Source: Paludibacteraceae bacterium (GTDB lineage: Bacteria > Bacteroidota > Bacteroidia > Bacteroidales > Paludibacteraceae). Taken from it: DNA of 39,873 nucleotides. Position numbers and translations under genes: made by a program. Where the stretch lies: positions 16,952 to 56,824 of the forward strand of contig CAJOEJ010000010.1 in NCBI GenBank assembly GCA_905233375.1. Direction: 5' to 3'. Positions within the stretch are counted from its first letter, which is position 1, and each line of letters begins with the position of its first letter. The notes under the pieces were generated by a model. It worked only from the letters and a program-made list of their open reading frames with translations, was not told where the DNA came from and did no database searches. This document shows positions 17,291 through 28,400 of this stretch, piece after piece.

Positions 17291-18703
17291 TTATTTGACA
17301 ATTGTCAAATCTTGGTCATTGGTTATTTTACTCATCCGCTTCATCTGGCGGTGGAAGCGGATCGGGAACAGGACAGCAGGGATAGCCAATGCGATGACGA
17401 AGGCGATCCACATGCCTTTCGCTCCGAGTCCCGCGGTTGCCGCATCGCCAAAAGGCAACGGATAATAGAACGTCAGGTATATACCCAAAGGCAGCGCGAC
17501 ACCGAGATAGGCGAACAAGGCTATCCGCATCGGTACCCGCACATCCTGTATGCCCCGCAGCATCGCCGCGCCGATACACTGCAGTCCATCGGCATATTGG
17601 AGCGTACCCGCAATGACCAGCAGGGTGGATGCAATAGGAATGACCTGGGGATCATCGGTGAAGATATAGGGTATATGATGGCGTCCGAAAATCATAATCG
17701 CCGCACCGATGGTATTCATCAGCAGGCACAAGTGAACGGAGGCACGGCTTGCCATGCGCACCGCGTGCAGATCCCCTTTGCCCAACTGGTGGGATACGCG
17801 GATCGTTGTCGCCGCACCGATACCGAGCGCCAGCATAAACGTCAGATCCGCCATCTGGTTGGCGATATGATGCGCCGCCAGCGCCTCTTTGTTAATCCAG
17901 CCGATGATCACGAACGATGCGGTGAAGAGGAACGCCTCCGCGAAAGACTGCAAGCCGATCGGCACGCCCAGCGTAATCAGATGCTCCACCTCGCTGCGGT
18001 TCACCAGCCACGAACGGATCGCCGTCACATAACTCCTCCACTCGCGTTTGAAGCATATCACCGCCATGAAACATACCGGCATCAGGCAGCGGGACAGGAG
18101 CGACGCCCATCCGGCACCTGCCGCACCCATCGGAGAGAAACCGCAGTGACCGAAAATGAAGATCCAGTTGAGTCCTATATTGAGCAGGTTGCAACCGAGC
18201 GTAATGAGCATGGCTACGGTCGTGTTACCGAGTCCCTCGAGGAACTGCTTGCAGAAACAGAACAACAGGAACGGCACAATAGACAGCACGATCAGGATGT
18301 AATACGGTCGTGCGCAGGCTACCACCTCCGGCTCCTGACCAAACGCATCCAATAGAGGGATACACGGCGCCAGAATAAGCAGGGAGAACACGCACAACAG
18401 CAAGGTGAAGACCACTCCGTTAATGAGATAGGCACTTATCTTGAGGCGTTTTTCGGCTATATAATCCGTCTTGTCACCTGGTTCGGACAGCGCTTTCTCG
18501 ATGCGCCCTGTCTCATGTCCCACCAAGGGCGTTACCGCCATCACCGCGCCCATGGAGAACACCATGACAGTAAAGAACAGTGCATTGGAGAAGGACACCG
18601 CCGCCAGATCCGCTGTGCCGTAATGACCCACCATGATAGAGTCCGCTAACCCCACCATCGCCGCACCCAACTGGGTCAGCATTACCGGCAACGCAACCTT
18701 CAA
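17291..18703 (-). CDS. MATE-family multidrug/Na+ exporter
   Basis: At least 470 residues with 12 hydrophobic segments of the MATE (NorM/DinF) family. The N-terminal half starts VALPVMLTQLGAAMVGLADSIMVG, with GTADLAAVSFSNALFF after it; the second half contains LGVPIGLQSFAEAFLFT. MATE proteins export cationic drugs in exchange for Na+ or H+. The start is unclear. The frame stays open upstream, encoding NTFSQYLPYYKRN, which looks like real MATE N-terminus, but it holds no ATG before an in-frame TAA at about 18751. The TTG at 18701-18703 is the only usual start codon, and an ATT at about 18743-18745 is possible. A heptamer repeat array abuts this point. The C-terminal tail ITNDQDLTIVK is encoded by intergenic-type repeat DNA. 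Confidence 0.9.
   Translation of the reverse strand: MKVALPVMLTQLGAAMVGLADSIMVGHYGTADLAAVSFSNALFFTVMVFSMGAVMAVTPLVGHETGRIEKALSEPGDKTDYIAEKRLKISAYLINGVVFTLLLCVFSLLILAPCIPLLDAFGQEPEVVACARPYYILIVLSIVPFLLFCFCKQFLEGLGNTTVAMLITLGCNLLNIGLNWIFIFGHCGFSPMGAAGAGWASLLSRCLMPVCFMAVICFKREWRSYVTAIRSWLVNRSEVEHLITLGVPIGLQSFAEAFLFTASFVIIGWINKEALAAHHIANQMADLTFMLALGIGAATTIRVSHQLGKGDLHAVRMASRASVHLCLLMNTIGAAIMIFGRHHIPYIFTDDPQVIPIASTLLVIAGTLQYADGLQCIGAAMLRGIQDVRVPMRIALFAYLGVALPLGIYLTFYYPLPFGDAATAGLGAKGMWIAFVIALAIPAVLFPIRFHRQMKRMSKITNDQDLTIVK
17293..17310. repeat. 18-bp palindrome over the MATE stop codon
   Basis: ATTTGACAATTGTCAAAT is a perfect palindrome that encodes the last residues of the MATE protein and overlaps its stop codon. 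The minus-strand TGACAATTGTCA core could be a hairpin or a binding site. A GCCCC/GGGGC mini-hairpin lies 10 bp further on. Confidence 0.5.
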
Positions 18704-18751
18704 GTTCCGCTTGTAGTAAGGAAGATATTGAGAGAATGTATTAATGATTTA

Positions 18752-18863
18752 ATGTATTATGTATAAATGTATTATGTATGATGTATTATGTATGATGTAT
18801 TATGTATGATGTATGATGTATTATGTATGATGTATGATGTATTATGTATGATGTATGATGACC
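18752..18863. repeat. Heptanucleotide tandem repeat ATGTAT(T/G), about 15 copies
   Basis: From 18752 the sequence is a run of ATGTATT and ATGTATG units, with one unit changed to ATGTATA plus an extra A. It ends just before ACCCACAAAA. It lies directly upstream of the MATE coding frame. Short arrays of this kind change length by slipped-strand mispairing. Confidence 0.9.
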
Positions 18864-18937
18864 CACAAAACCCTTTGACTCAAAGACATAAACATATAAA
18901 ACAATTTTCGTTTCAAATCGTCGGCACTTTTTTGAAC

Positions 18938-18967
18938 GGAACGCGGTGCTGGGAAGCAACGCGTTCC
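18938..18967 (-). terminator. Hairpin downstream of the small secreted protein gene
   Basis: Arms GGAACGCG and CGCGTTCC flank a 14-nt centre that holds a further TGC/GCA pair. On the minus strand the stem is followed by TTCAAAAAAG. It probably ends transcription of the 3458-residue/127-residue gene pair. The rest of 18864-19011 shows no gene. Confidence 0.5.
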
Positions 18968-19011
18968 GAACAAATACATAACCTTACGAATTTAGATTCA
19001 TAGGTATTCTT

Positions 19012-19395
19012 TCATTCTTTCACGGCTTTTCTGCGTCGGATGTACACGACCGAGGAGAAAAGAACCGCCATCATCATCAAGGGCAGTACGGCATCGCCGA
19101 TGGGAGACTCGTCCGACCTGCCCGTTTCACCACCGACATCAAAGCCCCTACGCGGTCCGGCGGGCGCTTGTGCCGGCGAATAACTCTGGGTCGTAGTCGC
19201 TTCGCTAACCGCCGAAGTTGCTCCTACCGGCGTTATCTGCGGAGCATAAGCGCTTCCGGAGCCCTGCAACGTGGCACTCTGCCATTCCATACTGGTCTGT
19301 GCGTTCGCGGGTATCAGGCACGCTGTCAGCGCGCCCAATACCATGATTATGGTAATTACTTCCAAGAATTTTTTCATATCTTTCATTCCTTTCAC
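19012..19395 (-). CDS. Small secreted protein with P-x-G / membrane / Arg C-terminal tail
   Basis: 127 residues. The N-terminus is a signal peptide (KKFLEVITIIMVLGALTACLIPANAQ). A Ser/Ala/Pro-rich segment follows (MEWQSATLQGSGSAYAPQ..). The C-terminus is DESPIGDAVLPL, about 17 hydrophobic residues, then YIRRRKAVKE. A short Pro motif, TM helix and basic end is the layout of sorting tails such as PEP-CTERM or the PID-CTERM type of Bacteroidota; which one, if any, is not certain. It follows the 3458-residue gene by 18 bp, so co-expression is likely. Residues 1-100 of the protein at 12802 look homologous and are fused to a protein with the same C-terminal module, suggesting a functional pair. A later start (MKKFLEV) is possible. 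Confidence 0.75.
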   Translation of the reverse strand: MKGMKDMKKFLEVITIIMVLGALTACLIPANAQTSMEWQSATLQGSGSAYAPQITPVGATSAVSEATTTQSYSPAQAPAGPRRGFDVGGETGRSDESPIGDAVLPLMMMAVLFSSVVYIRRRKAVKE

Positions 19396-19413
19396 TTTTC
19401 AATTATCCACCTA

Positions 19414-22400
19414 TTATTCCACACGTGCGCCGCGCGCGTCATAGATCACACCGTCTTTCACAATGTACAGAAGACCATCAATCATAATCTTATGGGCTCT
19501 TCCCTTCAGGGAGGAGTCGGAGGTAGGCTCTACGTCCGTAGGTGTCTGAACAATCGGCGAGATCTCCAAAGCAAACCGTCCGTTGTACGTACCTGCGTTC
19601 AGATTAATCGTGTAATCGAGTGCGCTCAGGCTCGTGCGGATTCCGGTCTCGTTGTCGATAAGCGTTACGCCTACTCCGTTCGTTCCTTCAGGAATAGCGA
19701 AGGTGTAATCACCGTTGCTTGTAATCTTCACGCCAACCGGTATCACCGTCGTCTGTTCACTCATCGGCAATACGTTACCGGCTACTTCCGTGACGGAAGG
19801 ACCATCTTCCATGATCGTTGTAACCATGGTGTAGATGTTCGAGCGAGACTTATTGAACTCCTTACTTAAATCGTAGTTGAAATCGAAGCCCGTCGTTACG
19901 TTCTCCTCGTTGGTCAAGCGAACGAAAGTCTGATCAGCCTTTTCACCGGCTTTCTGCAACTCGATGCAGAACTCGGTATTTGTCGGAGCCGTGCGTTCAC
20001 GAGCTACGATAGCAGCAGGTGTAACGTTCACGTTCGACCAATAGATGGATGTTCCCGCATATTGTACCAAGTATGACCACGTTGCCTTGAAGGTGAAGGT
20101 GGCGGATCTCGTTACAGACAAACTCTTGTCATTCCAGTTTATCGTATATAAGTACGGCAGACTTGGAGTTGACCAATCTATCACACCGTCCTCGTCACTC
20201 CAGTCAATCTGCGTGCCTCCGTTCGTTACATGCAAATCGCTGCTATAGTTCGCGAAGCTTGGTACACCGATACAATGCCAGTAACTGTCTTTCAAGCGAC
20301 GGTCGTCTCCACCCTCAAAGCGCGGACCAATATGGCACTCGTAACCATCTTGGTCAATTTCAATCAAACGGTTGGTAGCTTGGATATCCTCTACATCTGC
20401 GCTGGACGGGAAGTACAGATATACATTCTCAACGTTATTATTCCAGACTTCGGAGCTCTCCGTCATCTCATCCAAATCCAGTGCTAAGATGTAACCTTCG
20501 AATGCCTTCATCGTGAAATCATTCCGATCTTTCGGCATAACGAACTTCCAGTTAGGATCACTATCCGCCCAGAAGCCATTCTTCGCACGTCCTTTACCGT
20601 CGTAGTATTCAAGGATCCAGTGTTTGCCGTACGTACCGAATCCGAACACCTCGCTCAGTTTTACCTCAAACGGGAAGGAGATATAGAACAAATCACGCTC
20701 ATATTTGCTCAAACTTGCAAGTCCGTGTCCTCCCGTTCTCTCCTTGTTATTTACAGTGTATTTATTGAACATCAACGCGCCATAAACCGTTTTAACTTCG
20801 GACAACGAACCGCCATCGAAAGTAATCTGCTTTGCATCTTCCTGGTGATCACGGATAATCATCAAGTCTGCCTCAATTGCCAGATCAGTAGTGATGTCCC
20901 CATCCGGTGGTAAAAATGCCTTAATCAGTCGGTTTGTCTTGAAGTCATAAACTACTCGTACCGGATATTTGTCCGTGCTCGAACCATTAATCAGCAATAC
21001 CGAGTCGGTAATTAACGGACCACTACCGCCGAAATACTGAATCTTGTCGCGGTACTTAGCGGTTAACAACGCTTTTGCTCCCGGTTGAGCTTGGATGTCT
21101 GCCTCATAGATCCAGTTCTGGTCATCAATGAACCTCATCTCATAATCATTCAAACCACTCACTTTGCCACCTCCGGCCGTTGTCAAGGCTTGTCCATTTT
21201 TGTCAAACATCTTCGGACTACCTTCCAATACGAGGAACCGGTCGGAAACTGTGGTTGAACCGCTGATATACGCACGGCTAATCTTGTTCGTGCGCTTATC
21301 CCACATGAAGCGTACATTCGCATAAGCCTCGATCCACTCGTTGGTATAGGTATCGCTAACCAAGGTATCGGAGATACATTCGCTATAGTCATTCGCAATA
21401 CAGAACTTGATATTCTTACCTTGATTGACGAAGCGCATATAGTAATGCGTATAGTTGTGCTCTGTTTCTGCGTATTCCGAATATGTCATCCCATTCGTGC
21501 CGGAAGTCTTGTAGTTGGACCATCCGCCATCAGAAACATCCGTACGGATATAGTAGTTACCGGCATAATCACCATCGAAGGTCGCTGTAGCGTTCTTGTC
21601 TGCATCTTGCGTCACCTTATAGTTGTAGATACCCTTAGCAGTAGCACCTAACGTAACGGCAGAGCCGGCATTCCAAACAGGATTACCGCTTCCGTCGATA
21701 GACGTACACTTCTGCAAAAGGATCGACGGCGAAGAATCATATGATATGTAGAACGAAACGATATCTTCCGCATTCGCTTTCGCCTTGATGACACGTGAGG
21801 GGTGATTCCAGTTGGCATCGTGTGCGCCATTTGACCATGTAGCCAAATCTTTGTAAACCAGTCGGTAGTCACCTACAGATACCGGATATTCCACATTGAC
21901 CATCGGTCGCCCGGTACCAAATGAAACAATGAACTCATAATCACCTGTTGCTTCTGTTAAGAGACCACAACGCGTACCATTCTCGCTGGCTCCATCGGTA
22001 TAGAAATGCCACGGAAGATCATCTGTTCCTGAGTTGATTGTGGCGGTATTGGTGTACCACAAATCATGATCGTTCTTTTGATATTCCTTATGCAGCATAA
22101 AGCCGTAGGTATAGTTAGAAGTTCCAAGGGTTACTTTTGCTTTAAATTCAAAACCGCCTGCTACATCTGAAGTAAGCATTATGGGTGTTCCGGTTACTGC
22201 ACTACCGCCAGAACCTACTCTATATGTATTCACATGCACCATATATCCCGATTCGGTGGAGTTATACTTCATCCAGCAACCGGTTCTAAAGAACGTACCG
22301 CCATTGCGTGCCTCGGTGTCTCCATTATACGGGATAAACATAGTGGCTTTGGGATCAAAGTCGCCACGACCGATAAATTCTCCGCCATTAAATGCCTCAT

Positions 22401-25400
22401 AGTTACCATGGTGATTTGGGTCTGCCTCCGCAGTGCTGTAGTTAAAGCCGGTATTATCGAAGGCAATGTTATATGCCCAACTTGCGTAGTTGCTGGCAAC
22501 ATAGTCGTTCGGGATTGCATAGTAGAATATATCCGTAGAACCCAATTGCGTCATTTTGTAGTAAGGTCTGCCACTATTACCCGGTGCACTCTCTTTAGAA
22601 TCATCAAAGTATGCATCGAACGTCACATACACGTTATCCCATCCGAGGTTGTTCTTGAAGTAAACCGTCGGAACGACCGTATAGTTAGCTACAATCGTTG
22701 CCGCAGCGGTAGTATTGATTGTGGTCGATGCTGCGCCGGTATTGTCGAAGGAAACAGAACTACCGCCTGTCTCGGACCAACTGCTAAACGCATATCCCAA
22801 GATTTCCGGAGCAGAGATAGCAGTCGATGAACTTGCCGAAGCGTACACTTTTGTAGCCGGATAGAGCACATCGCTACCACACTTGAATTGTACCACCACT
22901 TCGAAGGTCGTCTCGAAGCGTGCATAGAGCGTGTGGTCGGCAGCGATACTAACAAGCGTCTCTGCTGTAACAAGCGAACCTTCACCTGAAGGTGTAGTGT
23001 ACCAACCGAGGAACGTGTCATCTCCGGAATGGACAGCTGTCGGCAACTCGCCATATGCAGAGCCGAATGTCACCTCTTTCTCGTCCGTACCGCACGTACC
23101 GCTATTCGTCGCGGCATCGAACGTTACGGTATAATTGTTAGCCGTCCATTTCGCGTGCAACTCCAGAGCATCGTCATTTACCCAATTACCGCCAGCGTTA
23201 ATCCATGTGTTGCCTGTCTGCCAAGCGCCACTCGCATTGATCAGTTGCGTTCCGGAACCACCTTCTGCGGTATAATAGCCGCCGAAGGTATAGCCGTCTT
23301 TCTCCGGAACGGTAATGTCCGACGTCAAACCGGTATTAGCATCAAAGGTCACACTGACGCTTGTCGTTCCGGTGGTTGTCGCCTCATGATTATTGAGCGT
23401 AATGGTGTAGTTGTTCGCCGCAAACGTAGCCGAAACCGTTATATCGTCATCCGGCATGGAGAAGGTCGCCGGAGTGGTGGTTGCATCCGGGCTCGGCGTA
23501 ACGGTTCCGCTTGCGGATTTCGCAACAGACCAGGTCGTGAAGTGGTATCCGGTTGCCGCAGAAGCCGCTAACTCAATCGTCTGGGCATAATCCGCTGAAG
23601 TATTGGCACTTACCGGATCCAGACTACCTACCTTAATCGTATAACTACCATGTGAAGGCGCTGTATAAGAGATATCATGGTTGTTGAGCGTATAGCAAGC
23701 ATACAAGGTCTTGGTTGCATTCATCGTCACATTAATAGCACGGTTGGTGTCATCTATCTTGCCTGTTGAACCTGCTGCGTTCGTGTACCAGCCACTCCAT
23801 GTATAGCCTTCCTTGGCTGCAGGACCGGTCAGGGTTACTACATCGTCCTCCAGCACCCAACTGCCGCTTGCGGTCTCAGGACTGGTAGTAATGCTACCGT
23901 CTGTTCCGTTAACCGTACCTATTGCATAGTTCAACTTGTATGCCGTAGGATAAGTAACGGTCAATTGGTTCGTAGAAGAGTTAAACGTAAAGGTATAGTT
24001 ACCTGTAAAGTCTGTTGTAAGACCAATATTGGATTGTCCTATTACGCAGGAATTTGCTACATTACTTTCACGAGTAATCGTTGTCGTGTTCTTTCCGTAG
24101 TACTGACCTCCTATAAGCAGTGTGACACCGTTGTCTCCGCTATAGGTGTGATTTGCTTCGGTCATGTTCACGGTTGCTTCATAAATACCTGAACTGGTTT
24201 CCGTCATCGGGTATGACCATCTCCATGAGTCGAATCCTCCGCGAACATAATAAACGTCAGTAGGATAAGAAATACTTAATTGGTTATTGCTCTTATTCCA
24301 AGTGAAGGTATAACTACCCGGCATGATAATACAGATACGACCGTTTCCGTAATCGGTGCTGAGCGTAGCATTGGCAATACTTCCTGTAATCTTGCCACCT
24401 TCAGCAGAATTATAACCATACCAACTATCATCTGCTAATTTATGAACCTTAAACTCAATCACCTTATCTACATCAGCAACTCCGGCTGTGAAGGTGAAGG
24501 AAGAAATATTGCCCTCTTCGATGGTAGGACGATAGAGTTTGCCGTCTTTCCATGCACGAGTTTGGGAAGCGTCAGTACCGCCATCCGCGTTCTTTCCACT
24601 GTTTCCATAGTGAACTACATAACCGGACGAGCGGTCAGGCTCCCATGTAGCTTGCAGAGTAACATTACCCGTTACGCAGATATAGGTCGTTTCTTTCTCC
24701 TCTCCGCTGGCGTCTGTCAACTGACCGTTTCCGGGACCGGTGTAATACGTCACGGTTTCTGCACCAGTCTTTACCCATTTGGAGAACATATAGCCGGACT
24801 TAGGAGTAGCCGAAATTGCTACTGCCGTTATCTGACCAACCGATTTGGAAGCATCAGCAACTGTACCCTTATCGTTATCCTCCGAATTCATCGAAACGGT
24901 ATAAGTTGTCTCGGTGAAGACAGCAGTAAGTGTTTTGCTTGCGGCTGTCGCATTCACTTTAACAGGGTTAGAAGCGGATGTATAATCGGAAGCAATTGTC
25001 ACGCCGCTCACTACATCCCATCTGGTAAACGTAGCACCCGATGCCGGTGTAGCCGTCACAGCAGCACTCTTTGTCTCAGGACCGACATTGGTCAGCGAAG
25101 TGGTACTAACAGAACCTAAGTATTCGTTGTTTACGTCCACACTAACGGTACGCATGATTTCGGAGAAAGTACCTGTCAGCGTAGAAGCTGCTGTCGGTTG
25201 GAACGTATTGCTTGCCGTATTTGTTGAGCTTGTAAACGTACCGCTACCGGTTGCTATTGACCAACTGGTGAACGAATAACCCGGATTTGCACTAGCATTA
25301 ATAGAACCACCAGTTACCTGTCCCATCGAAGTAGCCACTGTCGGCGAAACTGTACCACCAGCCGCTGGAGATGCACTTGCGCTTACATCAAAGGTATTCT

Positions 25401-28400
25401 CCTCATAGCAAGCATAGAGTGTCATGTCAGCATTCATCTTTACCGAAATAGCTTGGGCTTCATCTTCTATATGACCTGTTGTACCACCAGCGTTCGTGTA
25501 CCATCCTTTCCAATGGTATCCCGTCTTGGCCGCAGGACCGGTAAGCGTTATGTCAGAACCGCTTGCAATATGACTACCGCTTGCTGTGGTCGGGCTGGTA
25601 GAAATACTACCATCTGTACCGGCTACTGAACCGATCGAATAAGTCAGTGTATAGGTTGTCGGGTATGTAATGGTCATAGAACCCGTAGAGCAGTTGTACG
25701 TAAACGTGTAAGTGCCGGCTATGGTCGTGGTAAACTTCACATCATTGGTTCCATCCAACGTCCACGTATCGCCGTCACCCATTTCGCCGGTTCCTGTTTG
25801 ACCATGGTATTCCTCATCCACAAGATCGTATACATTAAATTTGTACTGTGTTCCTGCAGAGGTCAGGTTGGCAGTAATGGTCATCACACCAGCAGCAATA
25901 GTAGCAGACGCATAACTGCTATTATCCGTTGCACTCCAACCTGCCATACCTGCTGTAGTAACGTCGCTTGCCACCGTAGATCCACGAAGAATAAAGCGGT
26001 GCGCATAGTTCGGAGTTACGCTACCTGTACCGGAAGCGGTGACGGTTGTCGGGTTAGTGGTGGTGGAAGAAAGGCTTACATTTGTACCTGTCTTGCTCCA
26101 ATCCACAAATTTCCAGCCGGTAGCCGGAGTTGCGGTAATGGATTTGCCTTCTATACCTACTTGCTGGTCTCCGCTCGGCGAAACGGTACCATGGTCACCA
26201 TTGTTGAAGGCAACGGTGTATTTGTCTTCCGTATAGCAAGCATAGAGCGTCTTGTCGGCATCCATCGTTACAGCATATGCTTTCGTAGCACATTGTTGCA
26301 CACCGGAACCATCAGAATTCAAATACCATCCTTTCCAAGTATAGCCTGTCTTTTCGCTTGGAGCAGTAAGAGTCACCGTATTTCCACTAACTACCTTGCT
26401 GCCACTTGATGTGCTCGGGCTTGAAGTAATGCTACCATCTGTACCGGCTACAGAACCGATAGCGTAGGTCAGCGTATAGGTGGTCGGGAAAGTAATAGTT
26501 ACGGTAGGCGAAGCAGGTGTTGAATAATCCACCTTTATCTCGTAATTACCCGCGATATCGGCACAAATATTGATATTTTCACTTTCATTATTACTTATAC
26601 CCATTGTTCGCGCACCGAAATCGCGATAATAATACCAATCACTACTACCATCGGTAGTCAGGGTATACCATGTATTGCTAGGATGATTGACAACTTTAAA
26701 GTTAAAGTCTGTATTGCCACCTCCATTATTTGTTGATGATAAGGTAACAGTATAATAACCAACATCCTCGGTTGAATGACCGGATTTTTTTGTCAACCAA
26801 TGGTCAGTAACCCAATAGTCCCCGAATGCAGTACTACCCTTTACTTTCCAATTAGTTGACAAATCCTCTTCATAATTAGCCACAACACTTGCTGCTGCGC
26901 CGTCACCATTCGAGCGAATGGTAATCGGGTTAGTGGTGGCACCGCCTCCGTCCGTACGCGTACAATTCGTCAGCGTCCAACCAACAAACGTATAACCGGT
27001 ACCCGCCGCAGTTGCCGTAATAGTTCTGGTCGTGGTATAGCCTACATCCGTCGCCGAACCGGAAACTGTCGGTGCGCTATAACTCGGATCACCAACATCA
27101 TAGGAACAAGAAGTCGAAAGGTCAGACATAATCTCCGTCCACTTGGCATACAGGGTGATATTGTCGGTATAAGCCGTTGCACCCAACGATGTAACATCTG
27201 TTCCTGAAGCACAATTAGAAGTCGTGAACCAACCGCCAAACGTATAACCGGTCTTGGTAGCCGAATTCAAACTTGTAGCTGTTCCGTAGGTATGCGTCGT
27301 CGGATGAGCCGAAGGACTCTCTACGTGACTTCCGCTAAATGCCACATTCCCCTGATCCTTATAGGTAATGGTATATTGATCACCGGCAAAGTTCGCAGTA
27401 ATGGTGTGTCCTGCTTCTGTCGCCGTTACCGTAGTCGTTGCAGATGTGGTCGATGCTACCGATGCTGTTATATTATTGGAGGTCCAATCAACGAAATGAT
27501 AGTTGGTGTTCGGTGTTGCCGTAATCGACGGGTGAAGATTACTATTATTCGCATATACTGTTCCCGAAGGACTAACCGATCCATTCGAGCCTGCTGCGAT
27601 AGTTGTACTAAATGCCGTCTCACCGGTTACACTGACAGACGAAGAGCGTGCTTGCTCTACACCGGAACCATTATACAAAATAACCACATATGAATTCGCC
27701 CCGGTATTAATACCTCCCGTCATAGTCCACGAGGCACTATTTGAGGATGCGTTAACATTATCCGGTCCTTCATAGCCCGACCCGTTGTAAATACGATAAT
27801 ACCATCCCGTTGTTGCACCAGTAGATGAGATATCAAGTGTCACTTGACCAGCAACCCCTGCAGCCACATAAGCAGGACATGTTCTTGTCGCACTTACAGT
27901 CGCTCCGGAAGTAACGGTGATATCTTCGTATTTAGTCGTACTGCCTGCACAATAATCATTGCCGGCAGACCAAGAGATACTTGCCGTGATACGTGCCGAA
28001 CCGGTAGTGACATATTGGATGTAACCGGTGCTTGAATTGACAGTAGCTACATCTGTGTTACTGGAAGACCAAGAAACAGAAGGCGATGTTAATCCCGTTG
28101 TATTCACAGCCGCAGTCATATTACCACCAACTGCGCCATTCGCAGGAGCCGTACTCCAGGAAGCCACATAAGGAATACATTGTCCTGTCAAGTCAGTACC
28201 ATCGTACATAATATACTTATCCGCGGTAATCGCTCCTGTAAATATATTTCCGCCAGTGCGCGCACAAGTGATACTAGTTACTTTCGTTACATTTGTAAAT
28301 GTATAAGTCAGCCAGTTACCTGTCAATGTGAACTTAGGTGCGCTTCCGGTATAAACATTCACGTTTTGAGCGGAGCACGCTGTTCCACCCACATAAGGTG

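Noticed and set aside
18752..18863. Possible CRISPR array or coding repeat (MYDVLCM..)
   Set aside because: The 7-bp units are contiguous with no spacers, and the encoded peptide is only a translation of the repeat.
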